From positions 1 to 64,000 of the forward strand of contig JAFRMR010000008.1 of the NCBI GenBank assembly GCA_017430535.1: 64,000 nucleotides of DNA. The letters are read 5' to 3'. The notes under the pieces are model-generated. The model was not told where the DNA came from and did not search any database. It saw only the letters and a list, made by a program, of their open reading frames with translations. The position numbers and the translations under genes are program-made. How positions within the stretch are numbered: the first letter of the stretch is position 1; each line of letters opens with the position of its first letter. Shown here piece after piece: positions 55,875-63,787 of this stretch. The stretch comes from Clostridia bacterium (GTDB taxonomy: Bacteria; Bacillota; Clostridia; Oscillospirales; Acutalibacteraceae).

Positions 55875-56366
55875 TTACGCAGTAAAGTTGTCAAATGCGC
55901 TGTGTATTTCTTTTGTATTATCCGCAACAATCAGCACCGCGAAACTGTCTTTTGTAAAGATATCCGCATTGTTCAGCTTCGGTACTTCTTTTGGTCCGTA
56001 GGTGCTGTAAAGGGATATCCTGTAATCCACATGTTTTTTGAGCATATCCCTTACCTGAGTAAGGTAAGCAGCGTCTTTTACCCGTATCACAACAATTTCA
56101 TCTGCGCTTACGCTGCCGTCCTGTGCGTAGGATATAAAGAATGAATCAATCTTTGAGTAGTCCGTTTCGGCAACATTTGACAGCAGCTCCTCGGCGTTGC
56201 TGTCCTCCGAGCTTGCGTATGCCATATCTTCAAGGCTCCCCGCGGAGGTCATGGCTTTACTCAGGTCATACATACTTATTTCTTTGTATTCCCCGGTTTT
56301 TCCGCAGGCGGTGAATATTGCGGTCACCGCCAGAATCAGGGCGCTTATTTTATTTATCTTTTTCAT
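55875..56366 (-). CDS. DUF4358-type lipoprotein
   Basis: A 163-residue lipoprotein (lipobox ILAVTAIFTACGK). The mature part has SADEIVVIRVKDAAYLTQVRDMLKKHVDYRISLYSTYGPKEV and SFAVLIVADNTKEI, the layout I associate with DUF4358, a small extracellular domain of unknown function common in gut Clostridia. It follows the transglutaminase-like gene with a 2-base gap, and the pair is probably one unit. Confidence 0.78.
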   Translation of the reverse strand: MKKINKISALILAVTAIFTACGKTGEYKEISMYDLSKAMTSAGSLEDMAYASSEDSNAEELLSNVAETDYSKIDSFFISYAQDGSVSADEIVVIRVKDAAYLTQVRDMLKKHVDYRISLYSTYGPKEVPKLNNADIFTKDSFAVLIVADNTKEIHSAFDNFTA

Positions 56367-56368
56367 TA

Positions 56369-57481
56369 TTATCCCTTAGCCTCGGTGTAGTAATAAATAT
56401 TTTTCTCCGTTCCGTCTTCGCCGTAGTTTTCAAAATCCGGGAAGTATTCGGCTATTGCCTCATCGGCTGATTCTCTTACATCTTCGGGTATGCTGTCATA
56501 GTTTTCTTCGCCGTTGAAGCTCCTGCGGAATATGCAAAGAATATAATCCCCGTTTTCATCCTTTGTCCATAAGCTTTCATAGTAGCTGTCCTCGGAGGTG
56601 TTATTAAGGGTATTCATAATGGTTTCAACAATATACTTTGCCGTCAGCTCATCATCTTTGCCGATTTTCTCTTTGAATGAGCAGCTGAAGCCGCCCTTGT
56701 TTTCTTCATCGGCATTTTCGCTTATGAACTGCGGTATGGCAAAGATATTTTCAATAACCTGCTTGTTCATTATGGCGTAGTTGTATTTTGTGCCTTCCGC
56801 TTTCGGGAAGAAATCCGTATTCCACACATGGTTCTGGCTGCACATTGCATCATTCATATTGAAGTTTGCAAAATCTCCGGTTTCGCTGTCGGAGTAGCAG
56901 TCCGTATGGTACCACTGGCCGTCAAGCTTTATCAGGTCCCAGGAGTGGGTTAAATCCGTGCTGTGAACAACCATACACTCAATATCCATCATCTGCAGAA
57001 GCAGGCGGAATGTGGTGGCATAGCCCACGCAGACCGCAGTGTGCGTTTTAAGCACTCCGTAGGGGTTGCCGCTGTCTTCGCCGGAGGTGGGTATAACCGT
57101 AAGCAGACCGCTGTCAAATTTCATTTCCTTTGTCAGGTATTTGTAAACCGCAGCTTCTTTGTCAAAATCGGTCATTTCCTTTGTTATAATCTTATCCAGC
57201 ACCGCCTTTGCCATATCAAGGGTTTCCTTTTCCCTGTCGCTCAGGGCGGAGGTATCTCCGCTTTTGTAAGCCTCGGAAATAGGCAGGGTGGATTCGATTT
57301 TATATTCGCCCGCAATTATAATATCATCTTCCTGGGGCTTATCTTCCCCTTCATCATATTTTTCGGCTACCATATCAACTTTTTCTTTTATTTTGCCCTG
57401 CTCAATGTAATTCACCGCCCCCAGGGCCACCCCTGCGGCAACAAGAATCACAAGTATAACCGATATTACTTTGTTAAACAT
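56369..57481 (-). CDS. Membrane-anchored transglutaminase-like protein
   Basis: A 370-residue protein with an N-terminal anchor (about 4-22). The transglutaminase core has its catalytic triad: Cys in HTAVCVGYATTFRLLLQMM, His in THSWDLIKLDGQWYHTDC and the following Asp. Bacterial members may be proteases or crosslinkers at the cell surface. The C-terminal third (about 260-370) is not recognised. The ATG at 57481 is chosen because AAAGAGGTAAAA precedes it. It is followed by the DUF4358 lipoprotein gene. Confidence 0.85.
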   Translation of the reverse strand: MFNKVISVILVILVAAGVALGAVNYIEQGKIKEKVDMVAEKYDEGEDKPQEDDIIIAGEYKIESTLPISEAYKSGDTSALSDREKETLDMAKAVLDKIITKEMTDFDKEAAVYKYLTKEMKFDSGLLTVIPTSGEDSGNPYGVLKTHTAVCVGYATTFRLLLQMMDIECMVVHSTDLTHSWDLIKLDGQWYHTDCYSDSETGDFANFNMNDAMCSQNHVWNTDFFPKAEGTKYNYAIMNKQVIENIFAIPQFISENADEENKGGFSCSFKEKIGKDDELTAKYIVETIMNTLNNTSEDSYYESLWTKDENGDYILCIFRRSFNGEENYDSIPEDVRESADEAIAEYFPDFENYGEDGTEKNIYYYTEAKG

Positions 57482-57536
57482 ATTTTTACCTCTTTCATTT
57501 GTGCTCATTCAATTTATATAGGTTTTCAAAAATATA

Positions 57537-57565
57537 AAACAGGGTTATGAACCCTGTTTATTTTT
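57537..57565. terminator. Intrinsic terminator after the TIGR00300 gene
   Basis: AAACAGGGTT (57537-57546) and AACCCTGTTT (57550-57559) pair around ATG, with T-rich tails on both sides. Confidence 0.75.
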
Positions 57566-57586
57566 ATTATGAACTTTTTTCAGACT

Positions 57587-58675
57587 TTACATCAGTTTTA
57601 ATCCCTTTGCAAGGTTCACTATGAAATCCTGCACATTTGTAACAATACCCCGGGCGCTTAAACTGCCTCTGTCCGCAAGCTTGTTTACCACAAACTCGGA
57701 AATATCAACGCAGTAAAAATAAACCTGCCTTATGGTTCCGTCCGGCAGTGCCCTGAATGATGGGGTCATATTGCCGGTTGCAATTGTGTGCAGGGTGGTG
57801 GCCATGCAGATTACCGTGGTGGCATCCCTTACCTGGTTTCTCATGGCATCCTGTGCCTCATATACATTGCCGTAAACCGGGGGCAGGGGGCCGTCATCCC
57901 TTATTGAGCCGCCCAGCACATAGGGTATGCCGCATTTTTCGCAGCTGTAAATAATGCCGTTATCAATGTTTTCATTTTTTATGAATTCGGAAACCGAGCC
58001 GTAATAGCGCACTCTGTTTATTGTGTCAAGGTGGTTATAGTGGCCGTTCGGCAGGGGGCGCTGTGTGTAAATATCCTGCCCCAGTGCAGTGTGCAGGTAA
58101 GCTCCCTCAAGGTCGTGGGTGGCAAGGGCGTTGCCCGCTATAATGGACTGCACATAGCCGTTCTCTATAAGGCGGCTCATAGCGTCCCTGGCGTCGTGGT
58201 CAAAGCTGAAGGCAGGGCCCATAACCCATACTATTTTGCCGTGATCCCTCTCATACCTGAGCAGGTCGTAAAGCTCGTCATAATCCTTCGAGAAGGCCGT
58301 TTCTCTTGAACGCCCCGTTCTGAAAGCAAAAACATCGCCGCCGGTTTTTTCCTCTTCAAAGCCGAAGGGGTGCACATAAATACCCTCTTCGCATTTTTCC
58401 GTTCTGCCGGTAATTACAAGGTCTCCCTTTTTAAGCAGGCGGAATTCCGTAACCTTTATTTCCCCGTCTTTATAAACAGCCACGCAGTCCATACGGCTTT
58501 CCGCCGCAAGAATCCAGCTGCCGTCTATTTTGAAATATTCGGGGTATATGCTCATTGCGTGGTAGTTTTCCGGCGCAACTCCGTCAAGGGGAGCAGGCAC
58601 AAGGGAAACTTCCGGCGCGTTTATGAATTTTTCCTGTGAAAAATCGGGGGCGTGGTATTCTCTGAGCTTAAACAT
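57587..58675 (-). CDS. TIGR00300-family protein (LOR/SDH-like; ornithine cyclodeaminase/arginine dihydrolase group)
   Basis: A 362-residue protein of the TIGR00300 group. Conserved features include GPAFSFDHDARDAM, IIAGNALATHDLEGA, DIYTQRPLPNGHYNHLDTINRVRYYGSV, VLGGSIRDDGPLPPVY and ATTLHTIATGNMTPS. Members include an archaeal ornithine cyclodeaminase and the C-terminal half of cyanobacterial AgrE/ArgZ-type proteins, so ornithine or arginine turnover is likely but not proved. An N-terminal 80 residues carry the family alpha/beta start. A promoter lies directly upstream. Confidence 0.85.
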   Translation of the reverse strand: MFKLREYHAPDFSQEKFINAPEVSLVPAPLDGVAPENYHAMSIYPEYFKIDGSWILAAESRMDCVAVYKDGEIKVTEFRLLKKGDLVITGRTEKCEEGIYVHPFGFEEEKTGGDVFAFRTGRSRETAFSKDYDELYDLLRYERDHGKIVWVMGPAFSFDHDARDAMSRLIENGYVQSIIAGNALATHDLEGAYLHTALGQDIYTQRPLPNGHYNHLDTINRVRYYGSVSEFIKNENIDNGIIYSCEKCGIPYVLGGSIRDDGPLPPVYGNVYEAQDAMRNQVRDATTVICMATTLHTIATGNMTPSFRALPDGTIRQVYFYCVDISEFVVNKLADRGSLSARGIVTNVQDFIVNLAKGLKLM

Positions 58676-58704
58676 ACTGACCTCCTGATAAACGTTATAT
58701 AAAA

Positions 58705-58733
58705 ATTATACTACCTTATAAAATCAAGGTCAA
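58705..58733 (-). promoter_or_regulatory. Sigma-A promoter of the TIGR00300 gene
   Basis: On the minus strand TTGACC (58728-58733), 17 bases, TATAAT (58705-58710). It lies just after the DUF1015 gene, about 30 bases before the ATG. Confidence 0.75.
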
Positions 58734-58749
58734 TATCATAAGTGAATTA

Positions 58750-59994
58750 TCAGTTAAGATAATGTATAAACAGGCCGCTGAGTATCTTCGGCTCAAACCA
58801 GGTGGATTTCGGGGGCATTATTCTGCCGGAATCCGCCACATCCATTAAATCCTGTACAGAGGTGGGGCACATTGCAAAGGCCATGGTCATATCTGTATTT
58901 GCCCTCTTTTCAAGCTCGCCGAGGCCTCTTATGCCGCCCACAAAGTCAATTCTGTCGGATGTTCTTAAATCTTCAATGCCTAAAATGGGGGCTATAAGGT
59001 TATTCTGAAGTATTGAAACATCAAGGGCGGCAACAGCGTCCGTGCTGTCAAAGGTGCCCTCTTTTGCCGCCAGCTTATACCACTCGCCCTCAAGGTACAT
59101 GCCGAAGGTGTGGGGAACAGCCGGCTTGTATTTTTCTTTGCCGTTCTTTTCAACAGTAAAGTCTTTTTCAAGCTTTGCAAGGAATTCTTCTTTGGTAAGG
59201 CCGTTAAGCCCTTTCACAACCCTGTTGTAGTCCATTATTTCCAGCTCATCGCAGCTGAAAAGCACGGCAAGGAAGTAGTTGAATTCCTCGTTTCCGTCAT
59301 AGTCCGGGTTCTCTTCGCGGCGCATAACGCCCACCTTGATTGCGGAGGCGGCCCTGTGGTGGCCATCTGCTATGTAAAGGTATTCAATCTCGCTGAAAAG
59401 CTTTGATATTTCCGCATTCACAGCAGAGTCATCAATAACCCATACCGTGTTTCTTATGCCCGCATCCGTTGTGAAATCATAAACTGCATCGTGCTCCTCC
59501 TGCCACCGGGCAAGCAGAGCGGACAGCTCCTTTTTAGGCCTGTAAGTGAGGAAAATAGGGCCTGTGTTGGCGTTGCAGATATTTACATGATTCAGGCGGT
59601 CAACCTCTTTATCAGCCCTTGTGAGCTCATGTTTTTTAACATTGTTGTTAATGTAATCATCAATTGAAACACAGCCGGCAATACCGGTCTGGGCTCTGCC
59701 ATTCATCACCTGGCGGTAGATATAAAAGCAGGGCTCGGCATCCTGAGCGCATATTCCGTTTTTTGAAAGATTGTCAAGGTTTTCCTTTGCCTTGTCATAT
59801 ACTGCCGCATCGTAAGGGCTTGTGCCGGCGGGCATATCAATCTCAGCCCTGTCAATATGCAGGAACGAATAGGGGTTTCCCTGCACCATAACCGCTGCCT
59901 CTTCGCTGCTCATTACATCGTAGGGCAGGGCTGCAACTTTTGCCGCATATTCCGGGCGGGGTCTTACTGCTTTAAAGGGTCTGACTTTTGCCAT
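58750..59994 (-). CDS. DUF1015 family protein
   Basis: A 414-residue cytoplasmic protein of DUF1015. Diagnostic are the start VRPFKAVRPRP, ALPYDVMSSEEA, NPYSFLHIDRAE, LYIADGHHRAASAIK with a His pair, and the RIMPPKSTWFEPKILSGLFIHYL ending. The family is widespread in Clostridia, often next to serA/serC, which here are about 50 kb away. It may be a kinase-like or hydrolase-like enzyme; the function is not established. It has its own promoter. Confidence 0.9.
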   Translation of the reverse strand: MAKVRPFKAVRPRPEYAAKVAALPYDVMSSEEAAVMVQGNPYSFLHIDRAEIDMPAGTSPYDAAVYDKAKENLDNLSKNGICAQDAEPCFYIYRQVMNGRAQTGIAGCVSIDDYINNNVKKHELTRADKEVDRLNHVNICNANTGPIFLTYRPKKELSALLARWQEEHDAVYDFTTDAGIRNTVWVIDDSAVNAEISKLFSEIEYLYIADGHHRAASAIKVGVMRREENPDYDGNEEFNYFLAVLFSCDELEIMDYNRVVKGLNGLTKEEFLAKLEKDFTVEKNGKEKYKPAVPHTFGMYLEGEWYKLAAKEGTFDSTDAVAALDVSILQNNLIAPILGIEDLRTSDRIDFVGGIRGLGELEKRANTDMTMAFAMCPTSVQDLMDVADSGRIMPPKSTWFEPKILSGLFIHYLN

Positions 59995-60025
59995 GATTCT
60001 TCCTCTTATCTCAATTTTTCACAAT

Positions 60026-60054
60026 ATTATATAGCACGGCAGTTTGTTTTTCAA
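60026..60054 (-). promoter_or_regulatory. Sigma-A promoter of the DUF1015 gene
   Basis: On the minus strand TTGAAA (60049-60054), 17 bases, TATAAT (60026-60031), about 32 bases before the ATG. Confidence 0.75.
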
Positions 60055-60085
60055 TTAACATAAGTACCTATTTTTTGATAGCTTA

Positions 60086-60114
60086 TTGATTTTTATTTTT
60101 TCAGATTGTATAAT
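60086..60114 (+). promoter_or_regulatory. Sigma-A promoter of the zinc-ribbon membrane gene
   Basis: TTGATT (60086-60091), 17-base spacer, TATAAT (60109-60114), 28 bases before the ATG at 60142. Confidence 0.7.
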
Positions 60115-60141
60115 AAAGAAAAAATTACGGGAGGAATAATT

Positions 60142-60852
60142 ATGTTTTGCCCAAACTGCGGCTCAAAACTTGATGACAGCGGCAAGTGCCCCAACTGCTC
60201 CGCTGTTCCCGCAGCACCCGAAGCCCCCGCTCCGGCTCCTCAGCAGGCCCCTGTAAATAAGGCCCCCGAGCCCGGAGAGAAAAAGGGAATAACCAAAGGC
60301 TCCAGAACCTACTGTGCCCTTGTAAGCGCTGCGCTGGTGTTTCCCGCTTCCCTGAGCGTTGCCATAGACCTCAGCTTCCACAGGTATGATTTCTGGTTCG
60401 GCTATTTTGTAGGCGCTGTTCTCGTTGCCTGGGTATGCCTGGTGCTTCCGGCCCTCAAAATCACCCCGCCCCCGGTTACGGCAATTATCTGCTTTGTAAC
60501 AATGATGGGTTATGTTTTCTATGTTATGTATAAGCTGGGCCACCTTGAGTGGCTGTTCAATAAGGCCCTGCCCCTTACAATCCTGTTTATTGTGTTTGTC
60601 TCCATTGACATAATGCTGGTAAGCTACAAAAAGGTCAACTGGCTTGCAGTGCTCGGGCTTATCAGCTTTGAAACAGGTATCTACCTTGTGGCTATTGAAG
60701 CAACCTACACCGGTTCCCTGCAGAATCTTCACTGGTCTCCCATCCTTGCCTGCGGTTTCATTAGCGTAGCGGCAGTCCTCGTGGCTTTTGCCTACATCGG
60801 CAACATGAACCGTAAGGGTGACAAAAAGTCAGATAAAAAAGACAGCGAATAA
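60142..60852 (+). CDS. Zinc-ribbon multi-pass membrane protein
   Basis: A 236-residue protein. The N-terminal zinc ribbon CPNCGSKLDDSGKCPNC is followed by a Pro/Ala linker, then about six hydrophobic segments (residues 65-225) and a Lys/Asp tail. It is the same general plan as the gene at 408-1316, but the two share no obvious detailed similarity. No function can be given. The ATG follows ACGGGAGG; the in-frame TTG upstream is not used. A terminator follows. Confidence 0.82.
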   Translation: MFCPNCGSKLDDSGKCPNCSAVPAAPEAPAPAPQQAPVNKAPEPGEKKGITKGSRTYCALVSAALVFPASLSVAIDLSFHRYDFWFGYFVGAVLVAWVCLVLPALKITPPPVTAIICFVTMMGYVFYVMYKLGHLEWLFNKALPLTILFIVFVSIDIMLVSYKKVNWLAVLGLISFETGIYLVAIEATYTGSLQNLHWSPILACGFISVAAVLVAFAYIGNMNRKGDKKSDKKDSE

Positions 60853-60858
60853 AGCTTT

Positions 60859-60890
60859 CTCCCCGGCCTTCCCGGCCGGGGAGTTTTTTT
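60859..60890 (+). terminator. Intrinsic terminator
   Basis: CTCCCCGGCC and GGCCGGGGAG form a GC-rich 10-bp stem with a TTCCC loop and a T7 run, directly after the zinc-ribbon gene. Confidence 0.92.
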
Positions 60891-60896
60891 GATTGC

Positions 60897-60925
60897 TTGA
60901 TTGCAAATATCTAAAATGATATAAT
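60897..60925 (+). promoter_or_regulatory. Sigma-A promoter of the acyltransferase
   Basis: TTGATT (60897-60902), 17-base spacer, TATAAT (60920-60925) with extended TGA, 30 bases before the start. Confidence 0.75.
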
Positions 60926-60954
60926 TAAGAATATAAAGAACAGGGGAGGTGATT

Positions 60955-61947
60955 ATGATGGGCAAGGAGAGAATCGGGTGGATTGATTCGCTGCGCGGCG
61001 TTGCAATGGTATTTGTTATATACGGGCATATATGTCCTTCGTTCCAGCAGTTTTTTCTTTTTACAAGTCCCGTAAAAATACCGTTGTTTTTTGTGGTATC
61101 GGGTTATCTTTTTAAAAGCGATATACCGCCTTTTCAGAAGATGAAAAAACTTTTTGTATCAATCCTTGTTCCGTATTTCTTTTTATCCCTGTTCCCTTTC
61201 AAACTTGCCGCATCATTTTTACCGCTTACCGGGTTGCAGACTGCCGATGTGCTCAGGCAGTTTTTCTCCGGTGATTATCTTTGGTATCTGCCCTGCTGTT
61301 TTATTGCCGAACTGATATTTTATTTCATAACCCGATATATATATGCGAAGAGAGAGCCTCTTGTTATCCTGATATGTCTTGCCTTTACTGCCGCAGGTCT
61401 TGTACTGTCAAAGACTTCACTCGGTAATTTCCTGTATATCAGCAACGCAATGATTGCTCAGTTTTATCTTCTTATGGGGTATGAAATGAAAAAACACGAA
61501 GCAAAGCTTGAATCATTCAGCAATAGAATTGTAATCTTTTTAACTATACTTTACATTATTATCGGCTGTTTCAGTATGAAGCTTTTGCCCGGTCAAAATC
61601 TTTCTGCCCGTGAAAATCATTATTATAATATTCCCTTATGCTTTCTTATGATTACTTTAGGTTGCTTCACTGCAATTACGGCATTCAGAAAATGGGATAT
61701 CAATTTCAAGCCCTTGTCGTTTATCGGCAAAAATACACTGGCATATTATGCATTCAGCAAGTATTTTCTTTCTCCCGTAATTTACATTTTTTCACTTATC
61801 GGTATCAGCCTCAAGGTTACCCCATTTATCGGTATAATTCTTACGGCAGTATGCTGTATGGCGTGTGCCCCGATTTCATTGTTTCTTAACAAGTTTTTTC
61901 CGTTCAGCGTGGCAAAAAGGAAGCCCTGTTCAGTTCAGAAGAGTTAA
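60955..61947 (+). CDS. Acyltransferase family 3 membrane protein
   Basis: A 330-residue integral membrane O-acyltransferase with about ten helices. The start ERIGWIDSLRGVAMVFVIYGH carries the family Asp-x2-Arg-Gly and the catalytic His; LFFVVSGYLF follows. Members acetylate cell-wall or exopolysaccharide sugars. The gene is clearly richer in A/T and in TTT, TAT and ATT codons than its neighbours, hinting at acquisition by transfer. ATG at 60955 and 60958 are both possible after GGGGAGG. It is a single-gene unit. Confidence 0.88.
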   Translation: MMGKERIGWIDSLRGVAMVFVIYGHICPSFQQFFLFTSPVKIPLFFVVSGYLFKSDIPPFQKMKKLFVSILVPYFFLSLFPFKLAASFLPLTGLQTADVLRQFFSGDYLWYLPCCFIAELIFYFITRYIYAKREPLVILICLAFTAAGLVLSKTSLGNFLYISNAMIAQFYLLMGYEMKKHEAKLESFSNRIVIFLTILYIIIGCFSMKLLPGQNLSARENHYYNIPLCFLMITLGCFTAITAFRKWDINFKPLSFIGKNTLAYYAFSKYFLSPVIYIFSLIGISLKVTPFIGIILTAVCCMACAPISLFLNKFFPFSVAKRKPCSVQKS

Positions 61948-61952
61948 AAACC

Positions 61953-61984
61953 GCCCGCAGAGGTCAAACCTCTGCGGGCATTTT
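61953..61984. terminator. Bidirectional intrinsic terminator
   Basis: GCCCGCAGAGG (61953-61963) and CCTCTGCGGGC (61969-61979) pair around TCAAA, with A-rich left and T-rich right sides, between the acyltransferase and the convergent aconitase-X gene. Confidence 0.85.
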
Positions 61985-61996
61985 CATATAATCGTA

Positions 61997-62461
61997 TTAT
62001 TCAACAGTAACCGTTCCGTCTTCGGCAACGGTTATTTTCATGCCGTCCTTCACATAGTCAAGGAATTCATCCCCGAGGCAGTCAACCGTTACCATGGGTT
62101 TATCTGTCCATACTGCGGAGAGCACCGCGCCTGCCGCCGCAAGGGAATCAATATGCTCCGAGAAGAGCATGCAGGCAGGGGCCTTTTTCATTGCGTTTGC
62201 ACAGTAGAGCACCATGCCGCCGGTGGTTGAGCCAATGGTCTGGGGCAGGCAGAGGGCTTTGTTGAGCATGGGCTTTCCGAAAAGGTCGCTGTTATTCTGG
62301 TCGTCGCATTCCGTCTGCTTGTATTTGTTGCCCAGAATGGGAAAATTGCCGAACTGAAGGGCGCCCTGGAATGAGGCCAGGGTATTGAAACCGCCGTGGG
62401 AAACCAGCGCTTCTGCAGTGCAGGAGCCGGCAACTACGGGTCTGCCTTTAAACTGTTTCAT
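61997..62461 (-). CDS. Aconitase X small subunit (DUF126 swivel domain)
   Basis: A 154-residue protein of the aconitase-X swivel type: FKGRPVVAGSCTAEALVSHGGFN, PQTIGSTTGGMVLYCA, and the following AACMLFSEHIDSLAAAGA. It pairs with the large subunit just upstream (1-base gap), the two forming one enzyme. The aconitase-X superfamily includes hydroxyproline dehydratases and, in archaea, phosphomevalonate dehydratase. Confidence 0.88.
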   Translation of the reverse strand: MKQFKGRPVVAGSCTAEALVSHGGFNTLASFQGALQFGNFPILGNKYKQTECDDQNNSDLFGKPMLNKALCLPQTIGSTTGGMVLYCANAMKKAPACMLFSEHIDSLAAAGAVLSAVWTDKPMVTVDCLGDEFLDYVKDGMKITVAEDGTVTVE

Positions 62462-62462
62462 A

Positions 62463-63749
62463 TTATTTTGCCCCCCTTGTTATTTCTTCAAGTATTTCAT
62501 CGCTTGTGTAGTAGCGTGATGTGGTATAAGTTCTCAGTTTGTTGGAGTTTGTAATAACTCTCTTCTTTTTGCACAGGGGGTTGTTCATATACATGAGCGG
62601 GCATATATAGCTGAGCACTACGCCCGTACCTTTAAGCACACCGGCATTGGGAGTTTTGTTGAATTCCTCTATAACTCCCGGCGCGGCGGTGAAAACGGTG
62701 GGTACGGTTACTTTCTTAAGGCCGTTCTTTTTAAGGGCGGCGGCAACATTTTCGGTCCACTCGTTCAGCTGTGCAAGAGAAAGATGTGGGCAGCCCACAA
62801 AGCACAGGGCGGGGGCGCCGTTCTTATCCTTCCACATTACGGGATAGCTGTCTTTTACTCTCTTGAGTTCCGCATCATCAATCACATAAACTTTTGCGCC
62901 GGGGGCAACAAGGTTTTCGCCCTGCTCAACTGCCTCGGGCGTAAGGTTTTCAATGTGGTAAAGGCCTACGGCTCCGTTTGAGGCGGTAGCCGCGCCGAAG
63001 TCTTTGAGGTAAGAGCAAACGTCATCCGTAAGCTCAGTGCCCAGCCACTTGTCAAGGCCTTTGATGTAGGGCACATCCTCCATAACCTTCATTCCGATTG
63101 CGGAGCCAAGAATCTGCGCCTCAGGTTTTGATTCTGTTTTAACTTCAATAATCCAGGTGGCTTTTCTGCCCTCATCGGTCAGCAGGCCGAAATAAGGAAC
63201 ATAGCCCACAATAGAGCCGAAAAGTTCGATTATGCCGGAGTTTCTGTTGCACTTTGCGCCCAGCACTGAGTTTGCATAAACAACTGCGGAGGATTCCGCC
63301 CAGGAGAGTATGTCGCCTTTTTTGGGCTTGTTGCCTACCTCATCCATATAGCAGGTGCAGGTGTAGGCATCGGTATCCGCAAGGCCCAGCTTGCTCAGCT
63401 GCGCGTCATAGCTGTTTTGCATGCTGTACATGAATTTATTGAATACAAAGTTTTCAAGGAATCCTGCAGGAACATTGGGGTCAAGGGGCTTGGGGTCAAC
63501 TGAAAATTTCTGCCCGCTTACGGCGCCGCCTTCAATAAGCTGATCCATCAGGTCATAAACCGGGGCCATAACCTTTAAGCCGAAGCTTGTAACAAGGTGG
63601 CCCTTTGTGCTTGTAACGGGCACCATTTTTTCGGCGCCGAAAGCATCGCCGTACATAACAAGGGTTTTCATAACCTTTGCCATGGTTTCGCCTTTTACAC
63701 CGTCGAGTATTGCTTTCTGCTCATCGGTGAGTGTCATTTTGTAATCCAT
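62463..63749 (-). CDS. Aconitase X catalytic subunit (DUF521)
   Basis: A 428-residue Fe-S dehydratase. Family marks: LTDEQKAILDG at the start, VPVTSTKGHLVTSFG, the Cys motif YTCTCYMDEV, LSWAESSAVVYANSVLGAKCNR, FVGCPHLSLAQL and the ending. The cysteines likely bind the cluster. Function in bacteria of this two-subunit form may be cis-3-hydroxyproline dehydration; not provable here. AAAGGAATG precedes the ATG. trkH lies just upstream on the same strand. Confidence 0.9.
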   Translation of the reverse strand: MDYKMTLTDEQKAILDGVKGETMAKVMKTLVMYGDAFGAEKMVPVTSTKGHLVTSFGLKVMAPVYDLMDQLIEGGAVSGQKFSVDPKPLDPNVPAGFLENFVFNKFMYSMQNSYDAQLSKLGLADTDAYTCTCYMDEVGNKPKKGDILSWAESSAVVYANSVLGAKCNRNSGIIELFGSIVGYVPYFGLLTDEGRKATWIIEVKTESKPEAQILGSAIGMKVMEDVPYIKGLDKWLGTELTDDVCSYLKDFGAATASNGAVGLYHIENLTPEAVEQGENLVAPGAKVYVIDDAELKRVKDSYPVMWKDKNGAPALCFVGCPHLSLAQLNEWTENVAAALKKNGLKKVTVPTVFTAAPGVIEEFNKTPNAGVLKGTGVVLSYICPLMYMNNPLCKKKRVITNSNKLRTYTTSRYYTSDEILEEITRGAK

Positions 63750-63787
63750 AACAGTTCATTCCTTTCTCTTTATTAAATAACCCCGGG

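Noticed and set aside
63750-63787. Terminator between trkH and the aconitase-X gene
   Set aside because: ATAACCCGGGGTTAT is nearly a perfect palindrome but leaves no loop and no U-run, so it is weak as a terminator.
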